Source of the DNA: Halolactibacillus sp051746745
GTDB lineage: Bacteria > Bacillota > Bacilli > Bacillales > Amphibacillaceae
Assembly (NCBI GenBank): GCA_051746745.1
Contig: JBNJFJ010000003.1
Coordinates: 1-62,037, forward strand
Reading direction: 5' to 3'
Length of the DNA: 62,037 nt
Shown here: positions 16,640-25,045 of the stretch, piece after piece
Numbering within the stretch: the stretch's first letter is position 1
How the letters are laid out: every line of letters starts with the position of its first letter
Made by a program: the position numbers and the translations under genes
Notes under the pieces: generated by a model
The model's input: only the letters and a program-made list of their open reading frames with translations
The model's database searches: none
What the model was told of the DNA's origin: nothing

Positions 16640-16911
16640 TCTCATTCCCCCAATATCGACAAATTATTTCCTAGGAAATGATTTATCAGTCTCTATAGTT
16701 GTTGTATCGTTACGACAAATTATACTCTTAACTGCTTATTTTATCACAATCTTAGAGCAATTGCTTATACAATAGCTAAATTAATCAATGGTAGGGCTTA
16801 TACGGCATGTAGATTGACATCGAACCTTCTAGCTGTCAATCTACAGCTACAAAAAAAGGGCCTGGAGTCACCTCGAAAGAGATCATCCTGCCCTTCATTC
16901 ATCTTATTAAG
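16640..16911 (-). other. Leader region upstream of ecfA1
   Basis: 272 nt between rplQ and ecfA1. It contains the rplQ terminator, a perfect inverted repeat with 10-bp arms (TAGATTGACA at 16810-16819 and TGTCAATCTA at 16834-16843), and an overlapping TAGCTG/CAGCTA pair. It also holds a minus-strand TATAAT at 16719-16724 as a candidate -10 and a 14-bp palindrome, ATTTCCTAGGAAAT, at 16666-16679 in the presumed 5' leader. No -35 of good quality is visible. Confidence 0.45.
16851..16893 (-). terminator. Terminator at the end of the S10-spc-alpha cluster
   Basis: Minus-strand GGGCAGGATGATCTC pairs around a TTTC loop with GAGGTGACTCCAGGCCC, followed by seven Ts, 19 nt after rplQ. Confidence 0.85.
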
Positions 16912-17265
16912 TTAGACTAACTCAATAATCGCCATTTTAGCACCGTCACCGCGACGCTCTCCAAGTTTTAATACGCGAGTATATCCACCTTGGCGGTCTT
17001 CGTAACGTTTTGCGACATCATTAAATAATTTTTGTACAGCATCTTCAGTTTCACTTGCATCTTTACGATAAAGGAATGAAGCTGCTTGACGGCGAGCATG
17101 AAGGTCACCACGTTTACCTAATGTAATCATTTTCTCAACTACTGAACGTAGATCTTTAGCTTTCGCTTCAGTTGTTTCAATGCGTTCATGAATAATCAAG
17201 TCAGTTGCAAGGTTACGAAGTAATGCCATACGTGCATCAGTCGTTCTCCCTAGTTTTCTAGCCAT
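16912..17265 (-). CDS. rplQ: 50S ribosomal protein L17
   Basis: 117 residues, MARKLGRTTDARMALLRNLA to KMAIIELV, the standard length for Bacillus L17. Includes DLIIHERIETTEAKAKDLR. Last gene of the ribosomal supercluster, 42-43 nt after rpoA. Confidence 0.98.
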   Translation of the reverse strand: MARKLGRTTDARMALLRNLATDLIIHERIETTEAKAKDLRSVVEKMITLGKRGDLHARRQAASFLYRKDASETEDAVQKLFNDVAKRYEDRQGGYTRVLKLGERRGDGAKMAIIELV

Positions 17266-17307
17266 CGATTATCCCTCCTTTTATTTAAATCTCGATCAAA
17301 TTTAAGA

Positions 17308-18252
17308 CTATTCTTCTTTACGAAGGCCAAGTCCTAAGTCTGTTAACTTATTCTTCACTTCTTCAAGTGATTTACGACCTAAGTTACGAACTTTCATCAT
17401 ATCGTCCTCAGATTTATCGGCAAGTTCTTGTACAGAGTTAATACCTGCACGCTTTAAGCAATTGTAAGAGCGTACGGATAAATCTAATTCTTCGATCGTC
17501 ATTTCTAATACTTTTTCTTTTTGGTCTTCTTCTTTTTCGATCATGATTTCAGCGTTTTGTGCTTCATCTGTTAAACCAACAAAGATATTTAAGTGTTCTG
17601 TCAGAATCTTCGCACCTAAAGAAGTTGCTTCTTCAGGACGGATACTTCCGTCAGTCCATACATCTAATGTTAATTTATCGAAATTAGTCATCTGACCAAC
17701 ACGTGTGTTTTCCACTTGGAAAGTACAACGTGTCACTGGAGTGAAGATCGAATCCACTGGAATAACTCCAATTGGCTGATCATCATGATTGTTGACGTCT
17801 GCCGGGCGGTAACCGCGACCACGCTCTGCAGTCATTTTCATACGTAAGTGCGCATTCGCACCTAAAGTGGCGATGTGCAATTCCGGATTAAGAATTTCCA
17901 CATCACTATCATAAGTAATGTCTGCAGCTGTTACAACACCTTCTCCTGATACATCAATCTCAAGCGTCTTCGTCTCTTCTGAGTAGATCTTAAGCGCAAG
18001 TTTCTTGAGGTTCAGAATGATTGTTGTCACATCTTCAACAACCCCATCGATTGTTGAGAATTCATGAAGGACGCCTTCGATTTGGATAGATGTCACTGCA
18101 GCACCTGGTAATGAGGATAAAAGAATACGACGTAAGGAGTTTCCTAGTGTAGTCCCATATCCACGTTCTAGTGGTTCTACGACAAATTTTCCAAAAGTAG
18201 CATCATCAGCGATCTCTACAATTTCTATTTTCGGTTTTTCGATTTCAATCAT
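17308..18252 (-). CDS. rpoA: RNA polymerase alpha subunit
   Basis: 314 residues starting MIEIEKPKIEIVEIADD, exactly the Bacillus length. The N-terminal assembly domain includes PLERGYGTTLGNSLRRILLS. A linker follows, then the C-terminal DNA/regulator-binding domain (LSVRSYNCLKRAGINSVQEL, VRNLGRKSLEEV). A longer GTG-initiated frame reaches 18294 but lacks a Shine-Dalgarno; this ATG follows AGGAGGGTTTTATTA. Confidence 0.98.
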   Translation of the reverse strand: MIEIEKPKIEIVEIADDATFGKFVVEPLERGYGTTLGNSLRRILLSSLPGAAVTSIQIEGVLHEFSTIDGVVEDVTTIILNLKKLALKIYSEETKTLEIDVSGEGVVTAADITYDSDVEILNPELHIATLGANAHLRMKMTAERGRGYRPADVNNHDDQPIGVIPVDSIFTPVTRCTFQVENTRVGQMTNFDKLTLDVWTDGSIRPEEATSLGAKILTEHLNIFVGLTDEAQNAEIMIEKEEDQKEKVLEMTIEELDLSVRSYNCLKRAGINSVQELADKSEDDMMKVRNLGRKSLEEVKNKLTDLGLGLRKEE

Positions 18253-18283
18253 TAATAAAACCCTCCTTTGAACGTCGAAACCC

Positions 18284-18305
18284 CGGTTAGACACTTGTCT
18301 AACCG
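18284..18305. repeat. 22-bp inverted repeat in the rpoA leader
   Basis: CGGTTAGACA and TGTCTAACCG flank two bases. It lies 31 nt upstream of the rpoA ATG, within the 222-nt rpsK-rpoA spacer. With no T-run it is more likely an mRNA processing, stability or translational-control stem than a terminator (inference). Confidence 0.6.
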
Positions 18306-18474
18306 AAATTCCTCAGGTAGGCAGTTCCCGTATCTGCACTATCTTTTATTCGTATTTTTCTGTCAGTACTTTTCTGCTTAATTAAAACTGTTAAAGTTTT
18401 AAGTCTTTAATCTGTTTTACCGAAAGCATTTATCATCCATTATAGACAAGCTGACAAATCCTATACGGATAAAA

Positions 18475-18864
18475 TTATACACGGCGACGTTTTGGTGGGC
18501 GACAACCATTGTGAGGAACTGGTGTTACGTCGACAATGGCAGTAACTTCGATACCTGCAGCTTGAAGTGAACGAATAGCAGCTTCACGACCAGCACCAGG
18601 ACCTTTAACAGTTACTTCTAATGATTTAATACCGTTTTCTTGTGCAGTTTTTGCTGCAGCTTCTGCTGCCATTTGCGCTGCAAATGGTGTAGATTTACGT
18701 GAACCTTTGAAACCTAATGCACCAGCACTGCTCCAAGTAATGGCATTACCTTGAACATCAGTAATTGTGACGATAGTGTTGTTAAATGTTGAACGGATAT
18801 GTGCAATACCCGTCTCAATATTCTTTTTCACACGCTTTTTACGTGTATTAGTTTTACGAGCCAT
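18475..18864 (-). CDS. rpsK: 30S ribosomal protein S11
   Basis: 129 residues from MARKTNTRKKRVKKNIE to the conserved end VPHNGCRPPKRRRV. RSTFNNTIVTITD and GSRKSTPFAAQMAAE are intact. An in-frame ATG three codons upstream is too close to AGGAGG (three bases) and adds residues not seen in the family. Confidence 0.97.
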   Translation of the reverse strand: MARKTNTRKKRVKKNIETGIAHIRSTFNNTIVTITDVQGNAITWSSAGALGFKGSRKSTPFAAQMAAEAAAKTAQENGIKSLEVTVKGPGAGREAAIRSLQAAGIEVTAIVDVTPVPHNGCRPPKRRRV

Positions 18865-18889
18865 TAGAATCATTAACCTCCTTTATAGC

Positions 18890-19255
18890 TTATTTCTTTT
18901 TGTTAGCAATTGTTTTACTTGGTCCTTTACGTGTACGTGCGTTGTTCTTAGTCTTTTGACCGCGAACTGGCAACCCACGACGGTGGCGTAAGCCACGGTA
19001 TGAACCGATCTCGATTAGACGTTTAATGTTAAGTGAAACTTCACGACGAAGATCCCCTTCAGTATTAAACTTGTCTAATTCTGTACGAATACGAGTTAAC
19101 TCATCTTCAGTTAAATCACGTACACGTGTATCTTCTGATACATCAGCAGCTTTTAGAATATCTTGAGCTGTTTTCTTCCCGATACCATAAATATAAGTTA
19201 AAGAAATTACTACACGTTTCTCACGTGGAACATCAATACCTGCAATACGTGCCAT
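18890..19255 (-). CDS. rpsM: 30S ribosomal protein S13
   Basis: 121 residues, MARIAGIDVPREKRVVISLT to the basic tail ARTRKGPSKTIANKKK. GLRHRRGLPVRGQKTKNNAR is present. ATG start; 25 nt before rpsK. Confidence 0.98.
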   Translation of the reverse strand: MARIAGIDVPREKRVVISLTYIYGIGKKTAQDILKAADVSEDTRVRDLTEDELTRIRTELDKFNTEGDLRREVSLNIKRLIEIGSYRGLRHRRGLPVRGQKTKNNARTRKGPSKTIANKKK

Positions 19256-19279
19256 ACTATCGTTGCACCTCCTTATTGA

Positions 19280-19393
19280 TTAGCCTTGTTTTTGTTTATG
19301 CTTAGGGTTTTCGCAAATTACCATAACTTTTCCGTTACGACGAATAACCTTACATTTTTCGCATATTGGTTTTACAGATGGTCTTACCTTCAT
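19280..19393 (-). CDS. rpmJ: 50S ribosomal protein L36
   Basis: 37-codon gene starting MKVRPSVKPICEKCKVIRR and ending NPKHKQKQG. Zinc-ligand type with Cys11, Cys14, Cys27 and His32, so the zinc-containing paralogue. It lies between infA and rpsM as in Bacillus. The ATG is preceded by AGGAGGTATGGGTG. Confidence 0.97.
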   Translation of the reverse strand: MKVRPSVKPICEKCKVIRRNGKVMVICENPKHKQKQG

Positions 19394-19426
19394 CACCCAT
19401 ACCTCCTCTATATTCGGAGCTTATCA

Positions 19427-19645
19427 TTATTTATAACGGTACGTAATACGCCCTCTTGTTAAATCATATGGAGAAAGTTCAACCGTTACTTTGTCTCCAG
19501 GTAAGATTCGGATGAAGTGCATACGAATTTTACCAGATACATGTGCTAGAACGGTGTGACCATTCTCTAATTCAACTTTGAACATTGCATTAGGTAACGT
19601 GTCAACCACGGTACCTTCTACTTCAATTGCATCGTCTTTGGCCAT
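19427..19645 (-). CDS. infA: Translation initiation factor IF-1
   Basis: 72-residue OB-fold protein, MAKDDAIEVEGTVVDTLPN to DLTRGRITYRYK. Binds the 30S A site during initiation. Its start lies inside the upstream KOW-protein gene (23-nt overlap), implying coupled translation. Confidence 0.98.
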   Translation of the reverse strand: MAKDDAIEVEGTVVDTLPNAMFKVELENGHTVLAHVSGKIRMHFIRILPGDKVTVELSPYDLTRGRITYRYK

Positions 19646-19958
19646 TGAGTTGATCTCCCTTCTTCAAATCAGTCACTACTTCTTTGACAAATTTTGATAT
19701 AGCAAACCGTAGCTTACCATTCGTAACGCGACCTGTTTCTAGAAGGCTATTTTGAACCTCAGGAGAAATATAATTCATCGGTACGATATGACTAAAGTTC
19801 TTCTTCTTTGGTCGATCATACTTCCGTTTCTCTCCGTCTGCAAGCAGCACAAAATGATCATCAACAATCTCTATGACGATGGCAAATTGACCTGCTTCTC
19901 GTCCTTTGAAGATTTGAACTACTTGACCGATCTTGGGACGCGACTCCGTATCATTCAA
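19623..19958 (-). CDS. KOW-domain RNA-binding protein (L14e-like)
   Basis: 111 residues with an N-terminal KOW motif (KIGQVVQIFKGREAGQFAIV) and a basic KRKYDRPKKKNF segment, the family found just upstream of infA in Bacillus (YbzG). Probably associated with ribosomes; no defined function known to me. The start is TTG after AAGGTGATC; the nearby ATGs are in other frames. Its usual upstream neighbour, map, is absent. Confidence 0.85.
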   Translation of the reverse strand: MNDTESRPKIGQVVQIFKGREAGQFAIVIEIVDDHFVLLADGEKRKYDRPKKKNFSHIVPMNYISPEVQNSLLETGRVTNGKLRFAISKFVKEVVTDLKKGDQLNGQRRCN

Positions 19959-20223
19959 ACATGATCACCTTCACTTAAGTTTTTGTTAATAAGATAACGA
20001 ACTTATTGTTCAAACATGTTGATTCTCAAGCTTATATTCTACCATGTTTTTGCGCACACGTCCAACGATTAGAATTATATCCGAACCAAGAACGGTGCTA
20101 AGTTTATCTAATTACGAGGCTAAAAATAACCTCTTATCATCACTTGATGATTGCTATATCATTGGTGCAAATCGTACCACGACATGACAATCATGTACGT
20201 GGCAAATTTCGCACGATAACAGT
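19959..20223 (-). other. adk-infA spacer where map is normally found
   Basis: 265 nt without a gene. I see no methionine aminopeptidase fragment in any frame. Visible: a CCACG/CGTGG plus CATG/CATG stem near 20175-20205 with no T-run, a GAGG/CCTC stem near 20116-20134, and a weak minus-strand promoter candidate (TTGAAC, 16 bp, TATTAA) just before the KOW gene. Confidence 0.5.
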
Positions 20224-20874
20224 TTATGCTAACGTTTGAAGTTGTTTGTCTACGTCTTCAAACACAACATTAATGTCTTGATCACCATTTATGTTCACAA
20301 GATAGTTTTTGTCTTCATAAAAATCTAGTAGTGGTTGTTGCTGAGCAATGTTAACTTCTAGACGTTTAGAAACCGTTTCTGGACGATCATCTTCCCGTTG
20401 GATAAGATCTGCTCCATCATTGTCACATTTCCCTTCAACCTTTGGTGGGTTGTAAAGAACGTGATAAGTTGCACCGCACTCAGGACAAACACGACGACCG
20501 GTTAAACGATCAACAAGCTTTTCCTGTGGTACATCAACATGTAAAACATAATCTAGTGGTGAGTTAAGTTCTTTTAATAAATTCTCAAGTGCTTCTGCTT
20601 GCGCAATCGTACGTGGGAATCCATCTAGTAAGAAACCTTTCTCACAATCCGGTTTTTGTAATCGTTCTTTAACGATCCCGATGGTTACTTCATCAGGAAC
20701 AAGTTCTCCTTGATCCATAAATGCCTTTGCTTTTTTACCAAGGTCAGTTCCTTCTTTAATTGCTGAACGGAACATATCTCCAGTCGAAATATGAGGGATC
20801 TGATATTTTTCTACTATCTTTTCAGCTTGTGTACCTTTTCCGGCACCTGGAAGACCCATTAGAATTAAATTCAC
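20224..20874 (-). CDS. adk: Adenylate kinase
   Basis: 216 residues: P-loop GLPGAGKGTQ at 7-16, AMP-binding region STGDMFRSAIKEGT, GFLLDGFPRT, and the long LID with a zinc site of Cys-X2-Cys ... Cys-X2-Asp (CPECG, CDND), as in B. subtilis. The start is GTG, giving VNLILMGLPGAG, seven bases after GAGGGGA. A longer frame to 20904 adds ten residues not found in the family. Equilibrates AMP, ADP and ATP. 47 nt after secY. Confidence 0.97.
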   Translation of the reverse strand: MNLILMGLPGAGKGTQAEKIVEKYQIPHISTGDMFRSAIKEGTDLGKKAKAFMDQGELVPDEVTIGIVKERLQKPDCEKGFLLDGFPRTIAQAEALENLLKELNSPLDYVLHVDVPQEKLVDRLTGRRVCPECGATYHVLYNPPKVEGKCDNDGADLIQREDDRPETVSKRLEVNIAQQQPLLDFYEDKNYLVNINGDQDINVVFEDVDKQLQTLA

Positions 20875-20921
20875 TGCAATTCCCCTCGCTCTCATTTCAT
20901 TCACATAGTTGTAGCGACTAT

Positions 20922-22217
20922 TTATTTAATAAAGCCTTTATAATGGCGTTTTACTAATTGACTTTCTAGTTGTTTCATTGTTTGCAGTGCTACACCAACA
21001 ACGATCAGCATGCTTGTACCGCCAATTTGGACAGACTGTGGAAGTCCCGCAAGTCCACCTAAAATAATTGGTAATACAGCGACTGCAGCTAAGAAAATCG
21101 CCCCTACAAAGGTTAAACGATAAAGAACACGAGTAAGATACGTTTCAGTTTTCTTACCAGGACGGATACCAGGAATGTAACCACCTTGTTTTTTCAAGTT
21201 CTCTGCCATTTGCTCAGGGTTAGACTGAACGAATGTGTAGAAATATGAAAAGGCAATGATAAGAACTACATAAATGACCATACCAATCGGTTGCGTATAA
21301 TCAAAAATGCGTTCGATGGTACCAGCAAAACCGCCATCGAAGAACCCAGCAATCGTTCTAGGCGCCATAATGAATGACACAGAGAAAATAACAGGAATAA
21401 CACCTGCTGTATTCACCTTCAGTGGTAAGTGTGTTGAATGACCACCTACTGGCGAACGATTGACTAAACGTTTCGCATATTGAATGGGAATTTTCCGTGT
21501 TGCTTGTTGGATGAAGATAACACCAACTGTAACACCTAATACAACTAACGCAATCAAGGCAACGATCACAACGTTAATAAATAACTCGTCATCACTTACA
21601 CCTGTAAAATATTGCGCAATAATTTGATTGATTGTATTCGGAATAGCAGCAACAATACCTGCAAAGATAATAATTGAAATGCCGTTCCCAACACCGTATG
21701 CAGTAATTTGCTCACCTAACCACATTAAGAAAGCTGTCCCCGCTGTTAATACAAGTGCAATGACTAAGAATTTATCCACGCCTGGATCAGCAATTAAGCC
21801 GCCTCCAACCATAGCATTAAATCCAATTGACATAGCAATGGCTTGAATAAAAGCAAGCACAATCGTTGCATAACGTGTCACTTGAGCTAATTTACGACGA
21901 CCAACTTCACCTTGTTTTTTCCACTCAGCAAACTTTGGTACGACGTCCATTTGTAACAACTGCATAATGATTGAAGCAGTAATATATGGCATAATCCCCA
22001 TAGCTAGGATGGAGAAGTTTTGTAATGCCCCGCCTCCAAATGTGTTCAAGAATCCAAACACATTTTGTTGATCATTCATCATACTTAGTGCTGTGCGATC
22101 AGTGAAAGGTACCGGGATAAAGGTACCTAACCGAAACACAACTAACATAAGTAAAGTAAAGATAATTTTGTCTCTGATGTCTTTCACACGAAAGAAATTC
22201 GAGATTGTTTGGAACAT
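20922..22217 (-). CDS. secY: Protein translocase subunit SecY
   Basis: 431 residues with ten membrane spans forming the export channel. Opens MFQTISNFFRVKDIRDKIIFTLLML; plug-region sequence LSMMNDQQNVFGFLNTFGGGAL; the cytoplasmic loop with NRSPVGGHSTHLPLKVNTAGVIP is intact. Its ATG overlaps the rplO stop by one base. Works with SecE (51553-51732); secG is not in the window. Confidence 0.98.
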   Translation of the reverse strand: MFQTISNFFRVKDIRDKIIFTLLMLVVFRLGTFIPVPFTDRTALSMMNDQQNVFGFLNTFGGGALQNFSILAMGIMPYITASIIMQLLQMDVVPKFAEWKKQGEVGRRKLAQVTRYATIVLAFIQAIAMSIGFNAMVGGGLIADPGVDKFLVIALVLTAGTAFLMWLGEQITAYGVGNGISIIIFAGIVAAIPNTINQIIAQYFTGVSDDELFINVVIVALIALVVLGVTVGVIFIQQATRKIPIQYAKRLVNRSPVGGHSTHLPLKVNTAGVIPVIFSVSFIMAPRTIAGFFDGGFAGTIERIFDYTQPIGMVIYVVLIIAFSYFYTFVQSNPEQMAENLKKQGGYIPGIRPGKKTETYLTRVLYRLTFVGAIFLAAVAVLPIILGGLAGLPQSVQIGGTSMLIVVGVALQTMKQLESQLVKRHYKGFIK

Positions 22218-22654
22218 TAGATCACCTCAGTTTGACCGCCCGCTGCCTCAATAGCTTCTTTTGCTGAAGCTGAGAACTTGTGAGCTTTTACAGTAAGTTT
22301 CTTTTCAATCGAACCATTGCCAAGAACTTTAATGCCAGCTTTTAACTTGCTTACAAGACCTGTTTCAAGTAAAAGCTCAGGTGTTACCTCTGTACCTTCT
22401 TCAAATGTATTTAGTGCTGCTAAATTAATGACAGCATATTCTTTACGGTTGATATTTGTAAAACCGCGTTTTGGTAAACGTTGGAATAAAGGCATTTGGC
22501 CCCCTTCGAACCCTGGGCGAGTACCGCCGCCTGAACGAGAGTTTTGACCGCCATGTCCGCGACCTGAAGTCTTTCCGTTACCAGAGGACATTCCACGACC
22601 TACACGATTTCTGCTCTTGCGAGTTTGTGATGGCTTCAATTCATGAAGTTTCAT
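22217..22654 (-). CDS. rplO: 50S ribosomal protein L15
   Basis: 145 residues, MKLHELKPSQTRKSRNRVGR, then the glycine-rich SGNGKTSGRGHGGQNSRSGG. Standard length and position before secY. Confidence 0.98.
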   Translation of the reverse strand: MKLHELKPSQTRKSRNRVGRGMSSGNGKTSGRGHGGQNSRSGGGTRPGFEGGQMPLFQRLPKRGFTNINRKEYAVINLAALNTFEEGTEVTPELLLETGLVSKLKAGIKVLGNGSIEKKLTVKAHKFSASAKEAIEAAGGQTEVI

Positions 22655-22679
22655 GCGAGCACCTCCTCTTTGCGCTAAA

Positions 22680-22865
22680 TTAATTTACTTCTTTCACCGT
22701 TACTAAGTGTGATACTTTGTTAATGATACCTCGTACCGCAGGTGTATCTTCACGTACAACGGATTGATTTACTTTGTTAATGCCTAAAGCTTTAACAGTT
22801 TGCTTTTGTGTTTCAGTTCTACCGATAACACTGCGCGTGAGGGTAATTTCTAACTTATTAGCCAT
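22680..22865 (-). CDS. rpmD: 50S ribosomal protein L30
   Basis: 61 residues, MANKLEITLTRSVIGRTETQ, the short bacterial form. It lies between rpsE (13 nt) and rplO. Confidence 0.97.
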   Translation of the reverse strand: MANKLEITLTRSVIGRTETQKQTVKALGINKVNQSVVREDTPAVRGIINKVSHLVTVKEVN

Positions 22866-22878
22866 TTATTTTCCCTCC

Positions 22879-23382
22879 TTATCCTAACAGTTCTTCTACT
22901 GATTTACCGCGTAGTTTAGCGATGTGTTCAGCAGGCTTAAGTTCAGATAATCCTTGAACAGTGGCACGTACCATGTTGATTGGTGTGTTTGATCCTAATG
23001 ACTTAGAAACGATATCACCAACACCAGCTAATTCTAGTACAGCACGAACCGGTCCACCAGCGATAACCCCAGTACCTTCTGGAGCTGGTTTGATTAAAAT
23101 ACTTCCAGCACCAAAGCGTCCAGTGACTTCGTGTGGTGTCGTTGTACCAACACGTGGCACTTCGATTAAGTTTTTCTTAGCGTCATCGATTGCTTTTCTA
23201 ATAGCATCTGGAACTTCCTGTGCTTTACCAGTACCAAAGCCAACGTGACCATTTTTATCTCCTACAACCACTAAAGCCGCAAAACGGAAACGACGTCCAC
23301 CTTTTACTACTTTAGCTACACGGTTGATTGTAACAACGCGTTCTTCTAAATCTAAATTGTTTGGGTCGATATAGTTACGCAA
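22879..23382 (-). CDS. rpsE: 30S ribosomal protein S5
   Basis: 167 residues. The N-terminal part includes VAKVVKGGRRFRFAALVVVGD and the C-terminal LRGKSVEELLG. The start is TTG (TTG-CGT-AAC), eight bases after AGGAGG; no ATG or GTG is available nearby, and this start gives the family N-terminus (MRNYIDPNNLDLEERVV). Confidence 0.97.
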   Translation of the reverse strand: MRNYIDPNNLDLEERVVTINRVAKVVKGGRRFRFAALVVVGDKNGHVGFGTGKAQEVPDAIRKAIDDAKKNLIEVPRVGTTTPHEVTGRFGAGSILIKPAPEGTGVIAGGPVRAVLELAGVGDIVSKSLGSNTPINMVRATVQGLSELKPAEHIAKLRGKSVEELLG

Positions 23383-23403
23383 TGTATGTCCCTCCTTTTA
23401 CTA

Positions 23404-23766
23404 TTAAAATTCAAGACCTGCTTCACGGGCAGCATCTGCTAATGCTTGTACACGTCCGTGATAGAGGTATCCTCCACGGTCAAATACCACGTTATTGTGG
23501 CCTTTATCTAATGCGCGAGTCGCGATTAATGTTCCTACTTGTTTAGCAGCTTCAACGTTACCAGTAGCTTCGCCTTCGAATGCTTTGTCAACAGTTGATG
23601 CACTAGCTAAAGTTACACCATTTACATCATCAATTAATTGCGCGTAAATGTTTTTGTTTGAACGGTATACGTTTAGACGTGGACGTTCAGGCGTACCAAA
23701 AAGGTTTTTACGTACACGTAAATGTCTTTTCTTACGCACCATGTTTTTATCTGGCTTTGTGATCAT
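23404..23766 (-). CDS. rplR: 50S ribosomal protein L18
   Basis: 120 residues, MITKPDKNMVRKKRHLRVRK to ALADAAREAGLEF, binding 5S rRNA. FDRGGYLYHGRVQALAD is conserved. ATG start. Confidence 0.98.
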   Translation of the reverse strand: MITKPDKNMVRKKRHLRVRKNLFGTPERPRLNVYRSNKNIYAQLIDDVNGVTLASASTVDKAFEGEATGNVEAAKQVGTLIATRALDKGHNNVVFDRGGYLYHGRVQALADAAREAGLEF

Positions 23767-23830
23767 CTAGGTCACTCCTTTCTGCTCCGTAACAAACTTA
23801 ACGTGAATTAAGTTATCAGATTAAGCTGCT

Positions 23831-24367
23831 TTATTTAGCAGTTTTACCTTCTTTACGACGAACATATTCGTCAACGTAACGAATTCCTTTACCTTTGTAA
23901 GGTTCTGGCTTACGTACGGCGCGAATGTCTGCTGCTATAGCTCCGACTAATTGCTTGTCAATACCTTTAACAACAACTTTTGTGTTCGCAGGTACTTCAA
24001 TTTGGATACCTTCTGGTTGTTCAATCTCAACTGGGTGAGAGTAACCAGCGTTTAATACAAGTTTAGTTCCTTGCATCGCTGCACGGTAACCAACACCTTG
24101 AATTTCTAATGCTTTTTCAAAGCCTTTGTGTACACCTTCAACCATATTTGCGATCAGGCTGCGAGTTGTACCGTGTAAAGCTTTGTGTAATTTATTGTCT
24201 GACGGTCTTGCAACCGTTACTTCATTACCATCGATGTTAATTGTCATATCTTCGTGAAGTTGACGAGCCAAAGTTCCTTTAGGACCTTTCACTGTCACAA
24301 AGTTGTTCTCATTTTTGATTTCAACGCCTTCAGGAATTTCGATAACTTTAAGACCTATACGTGACAT
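23831..24367 (-). CDS. rplF: 50S ribosomal protein L6
   Basis: 178 residues, MSRIGLKVIEIPEGVEIK to RRKEGKTAK, with GVGYRAAMQGTKLVLNAGYS and PEPYKGKGIRYVDEYVRRKEG. ATG start; 34 nt after rpsH. Confidence 0.98.
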   Translation of the reverse strand: MSRIGLKVIEIPEGVEIKNENNFVTVKGPKGTLARQLHEDMTINIDGNEVTVARPSDNKLHKALHGTTRSLIANMVEGVHKGFEKALEIQGVGYRAAMQGTKLVLNAGYSHPVEIEQPEGIQIEVPANTKVVVKGIDKQLVGAIAADIRAVRKPEPYKGKGIRYVDEYVRRKEGKTAK

Positions 24368-24401
24368 CTACATGGCACCTCCTATCTTAATTAAAAACTA
24401 C

Positions 24402-24800
24402 TTACCAAACGTATGCGAGAACCTCGCCACCAATAGCTTGCTCACGCGCTTCTTTATCTGTAAGAATACCTTTTGAAGTTGAAACGACTGCGATACCAAG
24501 TCCGTTGAGTACACGTGGAAGCTCATCAGCTTTCGCGTAAACACGTAGACCAGGTTTAGAAATACGTTTCAAACCAGTAATTACACGTTCATCAGCTGCA
24601 CCGTATTTTAAGAACATACGAAGTACACCTTGTTTATCATCTTTAATCACTTCATAATCGCGAATAAAGCCCTCACGTTTTAAAATATCTGCAATCTGAG
24701 TCTTGATGTTTGATGCAGGAAGCTCAAGCTTCTCATGGCGGACCATATTAGCATTACGAATACGTGTTAACATATCTGCAATTGGATCTGACATTGTCAT
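24402..24800 (-). CDS. rpsH: 30S ribosomal protein S8
   Basis: 132 residues, MTMSDPIADMLTRIRNANM to GGEVLAYVW. STSKGILTDKEAR is conserved. The first ATG is eight bases from AGGAGG and matches the Bacillus length (also starting two residues before the DPIADML motif). Confidence 0.98.
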   Translation of the reverse strand: MTMSDPIADMLTRIRNANMVRHEKLELPASNIKTQIADILKREGFIRDYEVIKDDKQGVLRMFLKYGAADERVITGLKRISKPGLRVYAKADELPRVLNGLGIAVVSTSKGILTDKEAREQAIGGEVLAYVW

Positions 24801-24829
24801 AAAATTTACCTCCTTCCCTCAATCGGGTT

Positions 24830-25015
24830 TTACCAGCTTGCTTTTTTGACACCAGGAATTTGACCTTTATAGGCAAGTTCACGGAAACAAATACGGCAAA
24901 GTTTGAATTTACGATAAACTGAGTGTGGACGCCCACAACGCTCACAGCGGGTATACTCTTGTACTGGGTACTTAGCTGTCCGCTTTTGTTTTGCAATCAT
25001 AGATTTTTTAGCCAC
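24830..25015 (-). CDS. rpsN: 30S ribosomal protein S14, zinc type
   Basis: 61-residue short S14 with four zinc cysteines: CERCGRP near 24 and CRICFRE near 40. The start is GTG (GTG-GCT-AAA), seven bases after AGGAGG. Position between rplE and rpsH is standard. Confidence 0.98.
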   Translation of the reverse strand: MAKKSMIAKQKRTAKYPVQEYTRCERCGRPHSVYRKFKLCRICFRELAYKGQIPGVKKASW

Positions 25016-25045
25016 TATTTTCCCTCCTTGTTTTAGCCTGTTAGC

